In this document: piece by piece, positions 1 to 6,458 of the stretch
Numbering within the stretch: position 1 is the stretch's first letter
Layout of the letters: every line of letters begins with the position of its first letter
Assembly: GCA_021789455.1 (NCBI GenBank)
Contig: JAJYJN010000028.1
Location: forward strand, 1-13,979
From: a bacterium
GTDB taxonomy: Bacteria; SZUA-79; Acidulodesulfobacterales; Acidulodesulfobacteraceae
Reading direction: 5' to 3'
DNA length: 13,979 bases
Notes under the pieces: model-generated
Seen by the model: the letters and a program-made list of their open reading frames with translations, nothing else
Told to the model about the DNA's origin: nothing
Databases searched by the model: none
Program-made: the position numbers and the translations under genes

Positions 1-25
1 AATATAATATTTAGGAGGATGGATT

Positions 26-757
26 ATGAAAAAAAACCTGTTGATTTTGATTTTTCTCGTAGCGTCTATTTTTACTTCGAGTCTTTTATTGTCGGGTTGC
101 TCTAATAGCGGAGGACTTAAAGGGACTTATTACTCAACGCTTAATAAAAAAGCATATGTGGAATTATTCAAAAAAAGACGCTGTTATGTTCATACTCTTG
201 AAATTGATTCAATGGGAAAATGGTATATGCATAAAAATAGGATTACCATGCAGATCGATTCTTCAGTTTTGCATTGGAAGTATTTGAATGGAGTACTTTA
301 TTTAAAACTTAAAGGCAAAGCAAAACATATTGAAGTTATTCATAAAATACCGTTTAAAGTGTCCCTTAAATATGTTAAAAAATATCAATTGAAAACTATA
401 ACTTCAAATAATCGCAACGCTGTGATTGGAACATTTAAAGGAGTTATACCCGTTTATAGCAAAAAAATGGAACCTGGTTTTTTCGGAAGTTATATGCAGT
501 GGGTTTCTTCAAAAACACCTGTTGTATTAACCATAAAAGGGAAAAACAAAGTCATTCTTTCGTCTAAAAAGAAAAATTTCAGTCCGGTAAAATATCGTTT
601 TAAAGTTTATGGGGACTTGCTCACTATATCTGGAAGCAGAAGTATATATAACTACAGCGGAAATTCAATAGACGGAGATTATTTAATTTTGAAGCATAAG
701 CAGTATGTTGCGCTTGTCAATGCTTCTAATAAAAGAAATTATTTTATAAAGAAATAA
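26..757 (+). CDS. Hypothetical lipoprotein, basic, with two similar halves
   Basis: I do not recognise this 243-residue protein as a named family. Residues 1-25 are a lipoprotein signal peptide: a Lys start, a hydrophobic core, then the lipobox LLSGC with the lipidated Cys at residue 25, so the mature protein should be membrane-anchored and face the periplasm. The rest has no membrane segment, is Lys-rich, and alternates short polar and aromatic stretches as in beta-sheet proteins. Two stretches start alike, GTY at 33-35 and GTF at 135-137. Each continues with a similar pattern of strands ending in Leu/Ile-Gly (about 92-97 and 198-203), which suggests an internal duplication or one beta-barrel-like fold. 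The start is supported by AGGAGG at 13-18, 7 bases before ATG. The gene next on the same strand is also of unknown function, 164 bases away. The coding call is firm; the function is unknown. Confidence 0.85.
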   Translation: MKKNLLILIFLVASIFTSSLLLSGCSNSGGLKGTYYSTLNKKAYVELFKKRRCYVHTLEIDSMGKWYMHKNRITMQIDSSVLHWKYLNGVLYLKLKGKAKHIEVIHKIPFKVSLKYVKKYQLKTITSNNRNAVIGTFKGVIPVYSKKMEPGFFGSYMQWVSSKTPVVLTIKGKNKVILSSKKKNFSPVKYRFKVYGDLLTISGSRSIYNYSGNSIDGDYLILKHKQYVALVNASNKRNYFIKK

Positions 758-766
758 AATATATAA

Positions 767-883
767 TTTTACTTTTTATATTTCAATCTTGCAATTATAA
801 TTATAATATTTATTGCAGTTTTATTTGTTTTGTTTGCGGGTATAATTATTTTAGTAATTATGATAAGAGCAAATAAAAAGTAG
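767..883 (+). pseudogene. Possible relic: hydrophobic open frame without a start codon
   Basis: This stretch reads open from 767 to the TAG at 881-883. It would encode about 20 consecutive mostly Ile/Val/Leu/Phe residues followed by IRANKK, a membrane segment with a positive end. It contains no ATG or GTG before the hydrophobic run and no ribosome site; the only TTG (830) is inside the run. The end of the frame looks like the start of the next gene, which has a hydrophobic helix ending in IARAKK. It could be the decayed start of a duplicated copy or a chance run in AT-rich DNA. TATAAT at 841-846 could instead be a -10 element for the next gene, without a clear -35. Confidence 0.2.
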
Positions 884-921
884 AATAAATTATATTTTTA
901 AAAAATTAGGAGAATATCGTT

Positions 922-1692
922 ATGAATTTATCGCAAAACCTTACAATTTTTGCCCCGTTAATAATTATAGTTATTATAATTTTAATAGCTATTGCAAGAG
1001 CTAAAAAGACAAATTCGACGTCATTAGTATTAACTAAATTTTATGTAAACGAAGATGATCCTAACAATATATTTGTTTCAATATCAGGCAGAAGTCAAGG
1101 GATAATAGCTTGGTTGTTGACTAAACTAAAAATATACGGCGAAACTACATTTGAATTAAATGACGACTGCATATCTATGAATTACTTAAGCATGCAAGGG
1201 AATATTAATCATATAATTCCGCTAACATGCGTTTCAAGCAGTTATTGCGGATATACGCAATCGATTATAGCGCTTATTCTAGGAATATTTTTTTCAATAA
1301 TAGGCTTTTTTATGTTATTGATTCATTCAGTTAGATTGCAAGGGTTATATTCATTAATTTCTGGAATTGTTTTATTGATAATTTTTTTCTTTTCTAAAAG
1401 ATTATTTATAACCGTAGAGACAAAAGGAGGAATGACGCCGGGTATAAGATTTAAACGCAGTATAATAGGAAACATTCCTGTTAATTTCAATAAAGCAAAA
1501 AGCGTTGTAGAAATTATAAAAAATAAAACAATTCAAAAGACTGCATTTCCTATTATCAGCGTTAGCGGCAATGAAGGAATGAGCCAAAACAAATCGTATA
1601 AAATTTCAAATAATGATATTTGTTCAAACTGCGGTTTTAAGAATGCTCCTGAAGCAAAATTCTGTGAAAAATGCGGGCAAAAATTATCATGA
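922..1692 (+). CDS. Membrane protein with C-terminal zinc ribbon
   Basis: This 256-residue protein has an N-terminal membrane helix (about 8-27), a soluble domain (about 30-110), a hairpin of two more helices (about 113-136 and 139-158), a second soluble stretch (160-205) and a short linker. It ends in a zinc ribbon, CSNCG...CEKCG, with Cys234, Cys237, Cys248 and Cys251 as the evident metal ligands. The split soluble region interrupted by a helical hairpin recalls unnamed membrane proteins with a PH-like domain, but I cannot confirm that. The tail is the short treble-clef/ribbon type often found on regulatory or scaffold proteins. AGGAGA at 908-913 lies 8 bases before the ATG and fixes the start. 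No partner gene indicates a role. The gene ends shortly before a terminator that serves the opposite strand. Confidence 0.85.
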   Translation: MNLSQNLTIFAPLIIIVIIILIAIARAKKTNSTSLVLTKFYVNEDDPNNIFVSISGRSQGIIAWLLTKLKIYGETTFELNDDCISMNYLSMQGNINHIIPLTCVSSSYCGYTQSIIALILGIFFSIIGFFMLLIHSVRLQGLYSLISGIVLLIIFFFSKRLFITVETKGGMTPGIRFKRSIIGNIPVNFNKAKSVVEIIKNKTIQKTAFPIISVSGNEGMSQNKSYKISNNDICSNCGFKNAPEAKFCEKCGQKLS

Positions 1693-1710
1693 TTTTTGCA
1701 ATAAAAATAT

Positions 1711-1744
1711 AAAAAAGTTGCCGCTAAAAATCGTTAGCGGCAAC
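1711..1744 (-). terminator. Intrinsic terminator of the alcohol dehydrogenase gene
   Basis: GTTGCCGCTAA (1717-1727) and TTAGCGGCAAC (1734-1744) form a perfect 11-bp stem with a 6-base loop. Read on the minus strand, the stem is followed directly by six T residues (complement of 1711-1716), so it is a textbook rho-independent terminator for the minus-strand gene, 57 bases after its stop codon. On the plus strand no T-run follows, so termination of the plus-strand gene ending at 1692 would be weak at best. Confidence 0.9.
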
Positions 1745-1800
1745 CCCCTATATAATATCATTAATAATCCAGCGTATTATTTATAAACTCATCAATAGCG

Positions 1801-2955
1801 TTAATAACTATTTTCCAACAGTCTTAAAATCCCGTTCTCGTCAATTTCTGCAGGATTGTTTTCTATAGCAAAACCCATTGTAGTAAAAGCTTCTTTTGCT
1901 ATTTTTTGAAGTTTGTCTTTTTTGACGCCGAGGTCTTTTAATTTTACGTTAAGTTTTAAAGCGGTAAGTATCTCTGCCGTCTTTTCTATTAAAGACATTG
2001 CATATTCATCGTCGCTTTTGCCCGCTCTTTTAATGCCGAAATGATGCGCTATAAGCATATAATCCCTTTTACATGCGTTTAAATTATATTTCATTGATTC
2101 TAACGCCAGTACGGCGAGTCCCGCTCCGTGCGCAACATTAGGATAATTTCCGGATACGGGATGTTCCATTGCATGCATTATTCCTACGCCTGAAAGGTCT
2201 ATGGCAAGTCCCGCAAGAGCCGAGGCAAGCGCCATATTGCCCCTTGCCTGCATATTATCGGGTTCGTTATATGCTTTAATTAAATTGTCTTTTAAAAGAT
2301 AAAACGCTTGCATGCAGTATGCAGTTGAGAACTCGTTTTTTGCTTTTCCGGTAAATGCTTCAAAAATATGGACGAAAACGTCAAAACCCGTCGTTGCCGT
2401 GACATAAGGAGGCATTGACGAGGTGATTTCCGGATCTATTATAGCTTCTTTCGGATACATACATTCATAACCGAAGCCCGGTTTTTCGCCGGTCGCAGGA
2501 TTGGACATAACCGAATATCTGTTTACCTCGCTTCCCGTTCCTGAAGTTGAAACTATGGTTATAACCGGAATCGCATCGTTAGCCTGAGTTTTTAAGTATT
2601 CCCATACCGGAATATCTCCTTTTGCCGCAACCGCTATTGCCTTTGCGGAATCGAGCGGACTTCCGCCTCCTAAACCTATTATTAGGCCGACGCCTTTTTG
2701 CTTTGCGATTTTTGCAGCTTCGTCGATTTCGGTAATAGTGGGGTTAGGCGTTATACCGTCGTAAATAGTTACCGTTATACCTGATTCTTTTAAAATTTTA
2801 ACAAGCTTATCTAACGTTCCGGTTTTTTGCATTGAATTTTTTCCGGTAACTATTAATACATTATCGGAATATTTCTTGGCAATTTTTCCCGCTTCAGAAA
2901 TAATGCCTGCGCCGAAATGTATTTTAACCGGATTATAGATGGTGAATTTTGTCAT
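1801..2955 (-). CDS. Iron-containing alcohol dehydrogenase
   Basis: This 384-residue protein is a full-length group III (iron-dependent) alcohol dehydrogenase, which reversibly oxidises alcohols to aldehydes with NAD(P) in the cytoplasm. The N-terminal dinucleotide domain carries GGGSPLDSAK at 96-105, the family nucleotide-binding signature. The C-terminal all-helical domain carries the four expected metal ligands: Asp192 and His196 (FDVFVH), His261 (MHAMEH) and His276 (VAHG). The length is normal and no key residue is missing. Physiological substrate and cofactor preference cannot be read from the sequence; a butanol/lactaldehyde-type or general aldehyde-reducing role are all possible. On the minus strand GGGGG (2967-2963) lies 7 bases before the ATG. 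The gene appears to be transcribed alone: it is divergent from pstS and ends in its own terminator. A phosphate-linked role is not implied by that position. Confidence 0.95.
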   Translation of the reverse strand: MTKFTIYNPVKIHFGAGIISEAGKIAKKYSDNVLIVTGKNSMQKTGTLDKLVKILKESGITVTIYDGITPNPTITEIDEAAKIAKQKGVGLIIGLGGGSPLDSAKAIAVAAKGDIPVWEYLKTQANDAIPVITIVSTSGTGSEVNRYSVMSNPATGEKPGFGYECMYPKEAIIDPEITSSMPPYVTATTGFDVFVHIFEAFTGKAKNEFSTAYCMQAFYLLKDNLIKAYNEPDNMQARGNMALASALAGLAIDLSGVGIMHAMEHPVSGNYPNVAHGAGLAVLALESMKYNLNACKRDYMLIAHHFGIKRAGKSDDEYAMSLIEKTAEILTALKLNVKLKDLGVKKDKLQKIAKEAFTTMGFAIENNPAEIDENGILRLLENSY

Positions 2956-3021
2956 GTGTTTACCCCCTTAATAATATTAATATTAACATTGGTATTAATA
3001 TAAAAGAAATTAATTTCGACT

Positions 3022-3027
3022 ATTATA
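3022..3027 (-). promoter_or_regulatory. Candidate -10 element for the alcohol dehydrogenase gene
   Basis: TATAAT is read on the minus strand at 3027-3022, about 67 bases upstream of the dehydrogenase start. No convincing -35 hexamer sits 16-18 bases further upstream, so this is only a candidate in AT-rich DNA. Confidence 0.3.
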
Positions 3028-3054
3028 TCATACAATTTTGCGGCCTTGCCAGAA

Positions 3055-3110
3055 TTGTTACAAAAATTTAACATAATTGTAATAAAATTGTAATAAAAAT
3101 CTGTTATGAT
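3055..3110 (+). promoter_or_regulatory. Pho-box-like repeats and -10 element of pstS
   Basis: Four heptamers start exactly 11 bp apart: TTGTTAC (3055), ATTTAAC (3066), TTGTAAT (3077) and TTGTAAT (3088). They are separated by four A/T bases, and the last two are identical. A fifth look-alike, CTGTTAT (3101), is out of phase. TATGAT (3105-3110) fits a -10 element and lies exactly 10 bases after the last heptamer. No -35 hexamer sits at the usual distance. PhoB boxes are 7-bp units at 11-bp spacing that replace the -35 and end about 10 bp from the -10, so this fits an activator-dependent, phosphate-starvation promoter. The heptamer differs from the E. coli CTGTCAT, so the identity of the regulator is inferred from architecture and from the gene served. 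Confidence 0.7.
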
Positions 3111-3175
3111 AATTAAAGCAATAAATTTTGCGATAAGACAAATCAAAAATTTAAATTTAATTATGGAGGAGATGT

Positions 3176-4276
3176 ATGAACAAAAGCAGTAAGAAAAAAA
3201 TGCTGTTGGGAGTTGCGACGGTTTCTGCCGTCGTCGGATTATCGTTTCTTGTTTCGGGATGCGCTAAATCTAAAACTCCGGCGGCAAGTTCCAGCGCAAA
3301 AGTACCGGCGGGTACACTGACTATTTCAGGCTCTACAATGCTTTATCCGTTAAATTCCGTTTGGGCGGTTGAGTATCATAAACTGCATCCGAATGTTACG
3401 GTTTCCGTTGCCGGTACGGGTTCGGGGTTTGGAATTTCTAACGCAGCCGACGGCAATATTACCATAGGAGCGTCAGACGCTTATCTTACTAAAGCGTTCA
3501 AAAAAAGGTACCCTAATTTAATTAACGTTCCTGTTGCTCTCGACGATGCGCAGGTTATTTACAACATCCCTGGAATACCCAACAACGTAAATCTTAAAAT
3601 GACGCCTAAATTAGTTGCCGAAATTTATATGGGCAAGATTAAAAACTGGGATAATCCTGTATTTAAAAAATTAAACCCGCAGTATAAGTTTCCGAATCTT
3701 CACATTTTCGTAGTTCACAGAGCAGATGCAAGCGGAACTACGTTTGATTTCACGAGCCTTTTAACCGATACGTCTAAAGCATGGGCAAAGCAAGTAGGAC
3801 GAAGCCTTTCTCCTGATTGGCCAACGGGAAGCGGTTATCTTGGAAGCGATGCGGTAGTCGCGGCAGTTAAAAGTACTGCGGGAGGCATAGGTTACGTTGG
3901 GCTGGGATGGGTTTTGGAATATCATCTTGCAAGCGCCGCTATGTTGAATAAAGCAGGTAATTATGTAGTGGGTTCGGTTAAAACGATAGCTGCTGCTGCA
4001 AACTCTGCATTAAAACAGGGCAGTTTCCCAGCTGATTTTGATAAATCTATAGTGTGGAACGTTTCGGCTAAGAATGCATATCCCGATTCAAATTTTGAAT
4101 TTTGGATGATTAAGAAAAAACAGCCCAATTCTTCGACGACAAAATCTATTAAAGACCTTGTGAACTGGGCGCTTGGTCCTGGACAGGCCGCAAAATATAC
4201 CGTTAAGACCGGTTTTGCTCCTCTTCCAAAGTCTGTTTTGCCGAACGTTAAAAAACTTTTGGCGCAGGTAAAATAA
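3176..4276 (+). CDS. pstS: Phosphate-binding lipoprotein PstS
   Basis: This 366-residue protein is the periplasmic phosphate-binding component of the Pst ABC importer. A lipoprotein signal ends in LVSGC (Cys29), so here it is tethered to the membrane rather than free as in E. coli. The mature chain has the PstS-type phosphate-binding fold. SGSTMLYPL (51-59) provides the first phosphate-contacting loop, GASDAYL (98-104) holds the binding Asp101, and RADASGTT (182-189) forms the third contact loop. AGGIGYVG (235-242) is another conserved block. GGAGGAG (3165-3171), 4 bases before the ATG, is a strong ribosome site. The Pho-box-like promoter lies 66 bases upstream, and pstC follows after a 211-base gap with a hairpin and a second promoter, which suits high separate expression of the binding protein. 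Confidence 0.97.
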   Translation: MNKSSKKKMLLGVATVSAVVGLSFLVSGCAKSKTPAASSSAKVPAGTLTISGSTMLYPLNSVWAVEYHKLHPNVTVSVAGTGSGFGISNAADGNITIGASDAYLTKAFKKRYPNLINVPVALDDAQVIYNIPGIPNNVNLKMTPKLVAEIYMGKIKNWDNPVFKKLNPQYKFPNLHIFVVHRADASGTTFDFTSLLTDTSKAWAKQVGRSLSPDWPTGSGYLGSDAVVAAVKSTAGGIGYVGLGWVLEYHLASAAMLNKAGNYVVGSVKTIAAAANSALKQGSFPADFDKSIVWNVSAKNAYPDSNFEFWMIKKKQPNSSTTKSIKDLVNWALGPGQAAKYTVKTGFAPLPKSVLPNVKKLLAQVK

Positions 4277-4296
4277 AAAATTATTAACTGATTTAT

Positions 4297-4347
4297 ATAA
4301 ACGGCGCGATTGGCAGATTGATAAAAATGCTTTATCGCGCTGTTTAT
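4297..4347 (+). promoter_or_regulatory. Intercistronic hairpin between pstS and pstC
   Basis: Bases 4297-4310 pair with 4334-4347 in a 14-bp stem with a single G-U pair (4303/4341), including the strong core GCGCGAT/ATCGCGC. The 23-base loop can form a further 3-bp stem (GCA 4313-4315 with TGC 4328-4330). It begins 20 bases after the pstS stop codon. Only a broken T-run (TTTATTAT) follows, so it is either a leaky terminator or an mRNA-stabilising end for the pstS transcript. Either would make pstS more abundant than pstC-A-B-phoU. Confidence 0.65.
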
Positions 4348-4388
4348 TATCCGCTATCTTATATAAGTATTACAGGAGTTATTTTTTT

Positions 4389-4417
4389 TAGAAAAATTAA
4401 AAATAATATGCTATAAT
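4389..4417 (+). promoter_or_regulatory. Candidate internal promoter upstream of pstC
   Basis: A perfect TATAAT (4412-4417) with the extended element TG (4409-4410) is preceded at 17 bases by TAGAAA (4389-4394), which matches 4 of 6 bases of the -35 consensus. Transcription would start near 4424 and leave a leader of about 64 bases before pstC. It lies downstream of the hairpin and has no 11-bp heptamers, so it could give a basal, phosphate-independent level of the permease genes and phoU. Confidence 0.5.
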
Positions 4418-4487
4418 TAAAAAAATTAATTAACGCCTAACCTGAATAAAAAAAATATAGACCATAAAAATAGACATAACCATTTTA

Positions 4488-5432
4488 ATGTTTAACTTAA
4501 AATACAAAGACGATTTTTTTAAATTCATTTTATCGGTATTTGTTTTTGCCGTCGTAGTTATTTTTTTAATAGCAGTTATTGTTATAGTATATTATAGTTA
4601 TCCGTCCATAAATAGATACGGCATATCTTTTTTATGGAGGAAAGAGTGGAATCCTCCGGCAGAAATATTTGGAGCCTTGACTTTCCTAGCAGGAACGTTT
4701 GCCGTTACTTTCCTTGCTCTAATATTTGCGATACCTTTCAGCTTAGGAATAGGGATTTTTTTACAGGAATACTGCCCTTTTTTTTTAAGAGGTATTTTTA
4801 CCGTAATTATTGAAATGCTTGCAGGCATACCCAGCGTTGTTTTCGGGGTGTGGGGCGTATTAACCGTAGTTCCCTGGTTGAGGGAATCAGTAGAACCTTT
4901 TTTTAAAAGTCATTTTTCAGGCATACCGTTTTTAAAGGTGGAAGAAAACATAGGTTACGGCATCCTTGCCGCCAGCATAATAGTCGCTTTCATGATTTTG
5001 CCTATAATTGCTTCGATTACCAAAGATTCTCTGTCTTCGGTGCCGAAACTCGCTAAAGATGGAGCGCTGGCGATGGGCGCTACTAAGTTAGACGTAATAA
5101 AAGACGTTTCTATGCCTTATGCTTTGAACGGAATATATGGAGGAATAATTTTAGGATTTGGAAGAGCCATAGGGGAAACCATAGCCACCGTCCTTTTAAT
5201 AGGCAACCAGGCGGTCGTTCCTAAATCTTTATTTAGCGTAGGATATACAATATCTTCTATGCTAGCCAATACATTTACTTTTGCCGTTATCAGCCCTATA
5301 TATGCCTCTGCCGAAGTTGAATTGGCGCTCATTCTTTTATTAGTTAGTCTTATAGTTAATATTGTAGGAAGAAATATTTTAAATAGAGTTATAGGCGGAA
5401 GATTTAGCAGGTCGCAATTCGGCGGCGGTTAA
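4488..5432 (+). CDS. pstC: Phosphate ABC transporter permease PstC
   Basis: This 314-residue inner-membrane subunit forms the phosphate channel with PstA. About six membrane helices are visible (roughly 12-36, 64-92, 101-130, 157-178, 215-238 and 272-296). The cytoplasmic coupling loop that docks onto the ATPase is the EAA-type DGALAMGATKLDVI (191-204). It is followed by GRAIGET (225-231), where Arg226 and Glu230 are the charged residues conserved in PstC proteins. The length is normal and there is no truncation. Upstream of the ATG there is no recognisable ribosome site: the preceding 40 bases are A-rich with no GGA or GAG. Translation may therefore rely on an unstructured A-rich leader. It is first in the pstC-A-B-phoU block. 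Confidence 0.96.
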   Translation: MFNLKYKDDFFKFILSVFVFAVVVIFLIAVIVIVYYSYPSINRYGISFLWRKEWNPPAEIFGALTFLAGTFAVTFLALIFAIPFSLGIGIFLQEYCPFFLRGIFTVIIEMLAGIPSVVFGVWGVLTVVPWLRESVEPFFKSHFSGIPFLKVEENIGYGILAASIIVAFMILPIIASITKDSLSSVPKLAKDGALAMGATKLDVIKDVSMPYALNGIYGGIILGFGRAIGETIATVLLIGNQAVVPKSLFSVGYTISSMLANTFTFAVISPIYASAEVELALILLLVSLIVNIVGRNILNRVIGGRFSRSQFGGG

Positions 5433-5495
5433 TATAAATATATATAATTGCGCTTACATATTATATCAATAAATAATTTAATTAATTATCCTATA

Positions 5496-6407
5496 ATGGA
5501 ACAACAATTACATGACCCGGTTTTTCCGATAGATAAAGGTTATCTTAAAAGAAAAAAAATATATAATAATATTGCATTTCTTTTTGCGACGGCGGCATTT
5601 ATAATCGGGGCTTTTCCGGTTTTTCATATTATTTATAAAGCTATCGCCATAGGATATAAATATCTTAACTGGAATTTTATATCTACTTTGCCTACAGGTT
5701 TTCCTATCGGCGCAGAGGGCGGTATATTAAACGCCATTATAGGCGACTTATATCTTGTAGTAATAGCTTCGGTTTTTGCTATTCCTATAGGAGTCGGGAC
5801 AGGTTTATATTTATCTCTTTTTGGAAAAAAAAGAACAAACTTCTTTTTAAGGCTTTTAAATGAGCTTATGATAGGAATACCGTCTATCGTATGGGGTATC
5901 GTGGGATTTTATATATTTTCCACTAATGCCGGTTTTGGTTTTCATTTTGGATTTTCGGCTCTTGCAGGAGGATTTACTCTTGGTTTTATAATGACGCCTA
6001 TTATCGTGCTTCTTACAGAACAGGCAATTAATCAGATTCCTGCAAGTTACATAGAAGGCGCTCTTGCTCTTGGGGCAACTAAATTTCAGGCTACAAAATC
6101 AGTCATACTAAAGGCGGCTCTTGGCGGCATATTTATAGGAATTCTGCTTGGAGTGATGAATATTATCGGACAGACGGCACCGCTTTTATTTACAAATTAT
6201 TATAATACAGGTATGCCTACAGGGGTTACGGGCCCTGGAGGAGCGGTAGGAGACATGGCTATGCTGATATTTATATATATCCATGAACCTTCGAGGATAT
6301 TGCATTACAAAGCAGAAGCAGCTTCGGTAGTTTTATTGCTGTTTATATTTTTATTAGATATCGGATTGAGGCTGATAAACTATTTAGTTAAAAAATTTAT
6401 TCTATAA
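5496..6407 (+). CDS. pstA: Phosphate ABC transporter permease PstA
   Basis: This is the second channel subunit of the phosphate importer, 303 residues from the ATG at 5496. The frame is open further back to a TTG at 5448, adding 16 residues, but neither start has a ribosome site. I prefer the ATG because the extra residues look like untranslated AT-rich spacer and PstA usually starts shortly before the first helix. Numbering from that ATG, there are about six helices, an EAA-type loop EGALALGATKF (187-197), and then GVMNIIGQTAPLLF (219-232). The corresponding motif in PstA homologues is of the form RAIGETAPLL. Here the Arg is Asn222 and the Glu is Gln226, while the surrounding residues are intact. 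Such a double loss of charge is unusual for a component believed essential for transport. The rest is well preserved and the locus is complete, so I annotate it as functional. Confidence 0.93.
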   Translation: MEQQLHDPVFPIDKGYLKRKKIYNNIAFLFATAAFIIGAFPVFHIIYKAIAIGYKYLNWNFISTLPTGFPIGAEGGILNAIIGDLYLVVIASVFAIPIGVGTGLYLSLFGKKRTNFFLRLLNELMIGIPSIVWGIVGFYIFSTNAGFGFHFGFSALAGGFTLGFIMTPIIVLLTEQAINQIPASYIEGALALGATKFQATKSVILKAALGGIFIGILLGVMNIIGQTAPLLFTNYYNTGMPTGVTGPGGAVGDMAMLIFIYIHEPSRILHYKAEAASVVLLLFIFLLDIGLRLINYLVKKFIL

Positions 6408-6458
6408 AATTTATCGTATAAATTATATTATAAAAACAAAAAAAGGAACCATAATTTT

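Noticed and set aside
1747..1803. Short minus-strand frame running past the dehydrogenase stop (AIDEFINNTLDY), as if the C-terminus were frameshifted
   Set aside because: The dehydrogenase already ends at the normal family length and with a normal end (ILRLLENSY); a 13-codon extension in another frame is expected by chance.
2956..3060. Sigma-54 promoter (GG/GC elements) for the alcohol dehydrogenase in the CTGGCAAGGCCGCA stretch on the minus strand
   Set aside because: The GG and GC dinucleotides are 7 bases apart instead of the required 10.
2952..3146. 64-codon minus-strand open frame upstream of the alcohol dehydrogenase
   Set aside because: It covers the divergent promoter region including the Pho-box-like repeats, has low-complexity Ile/Asn-rich content and no family resemblance.
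5448..5495. TTG start extending PstA by 16 residues
   Set aside because: No ribosome site precedes it and the extension looks like AT-rich spacer; ATG at 5496 is preferred, though neither start is proven.
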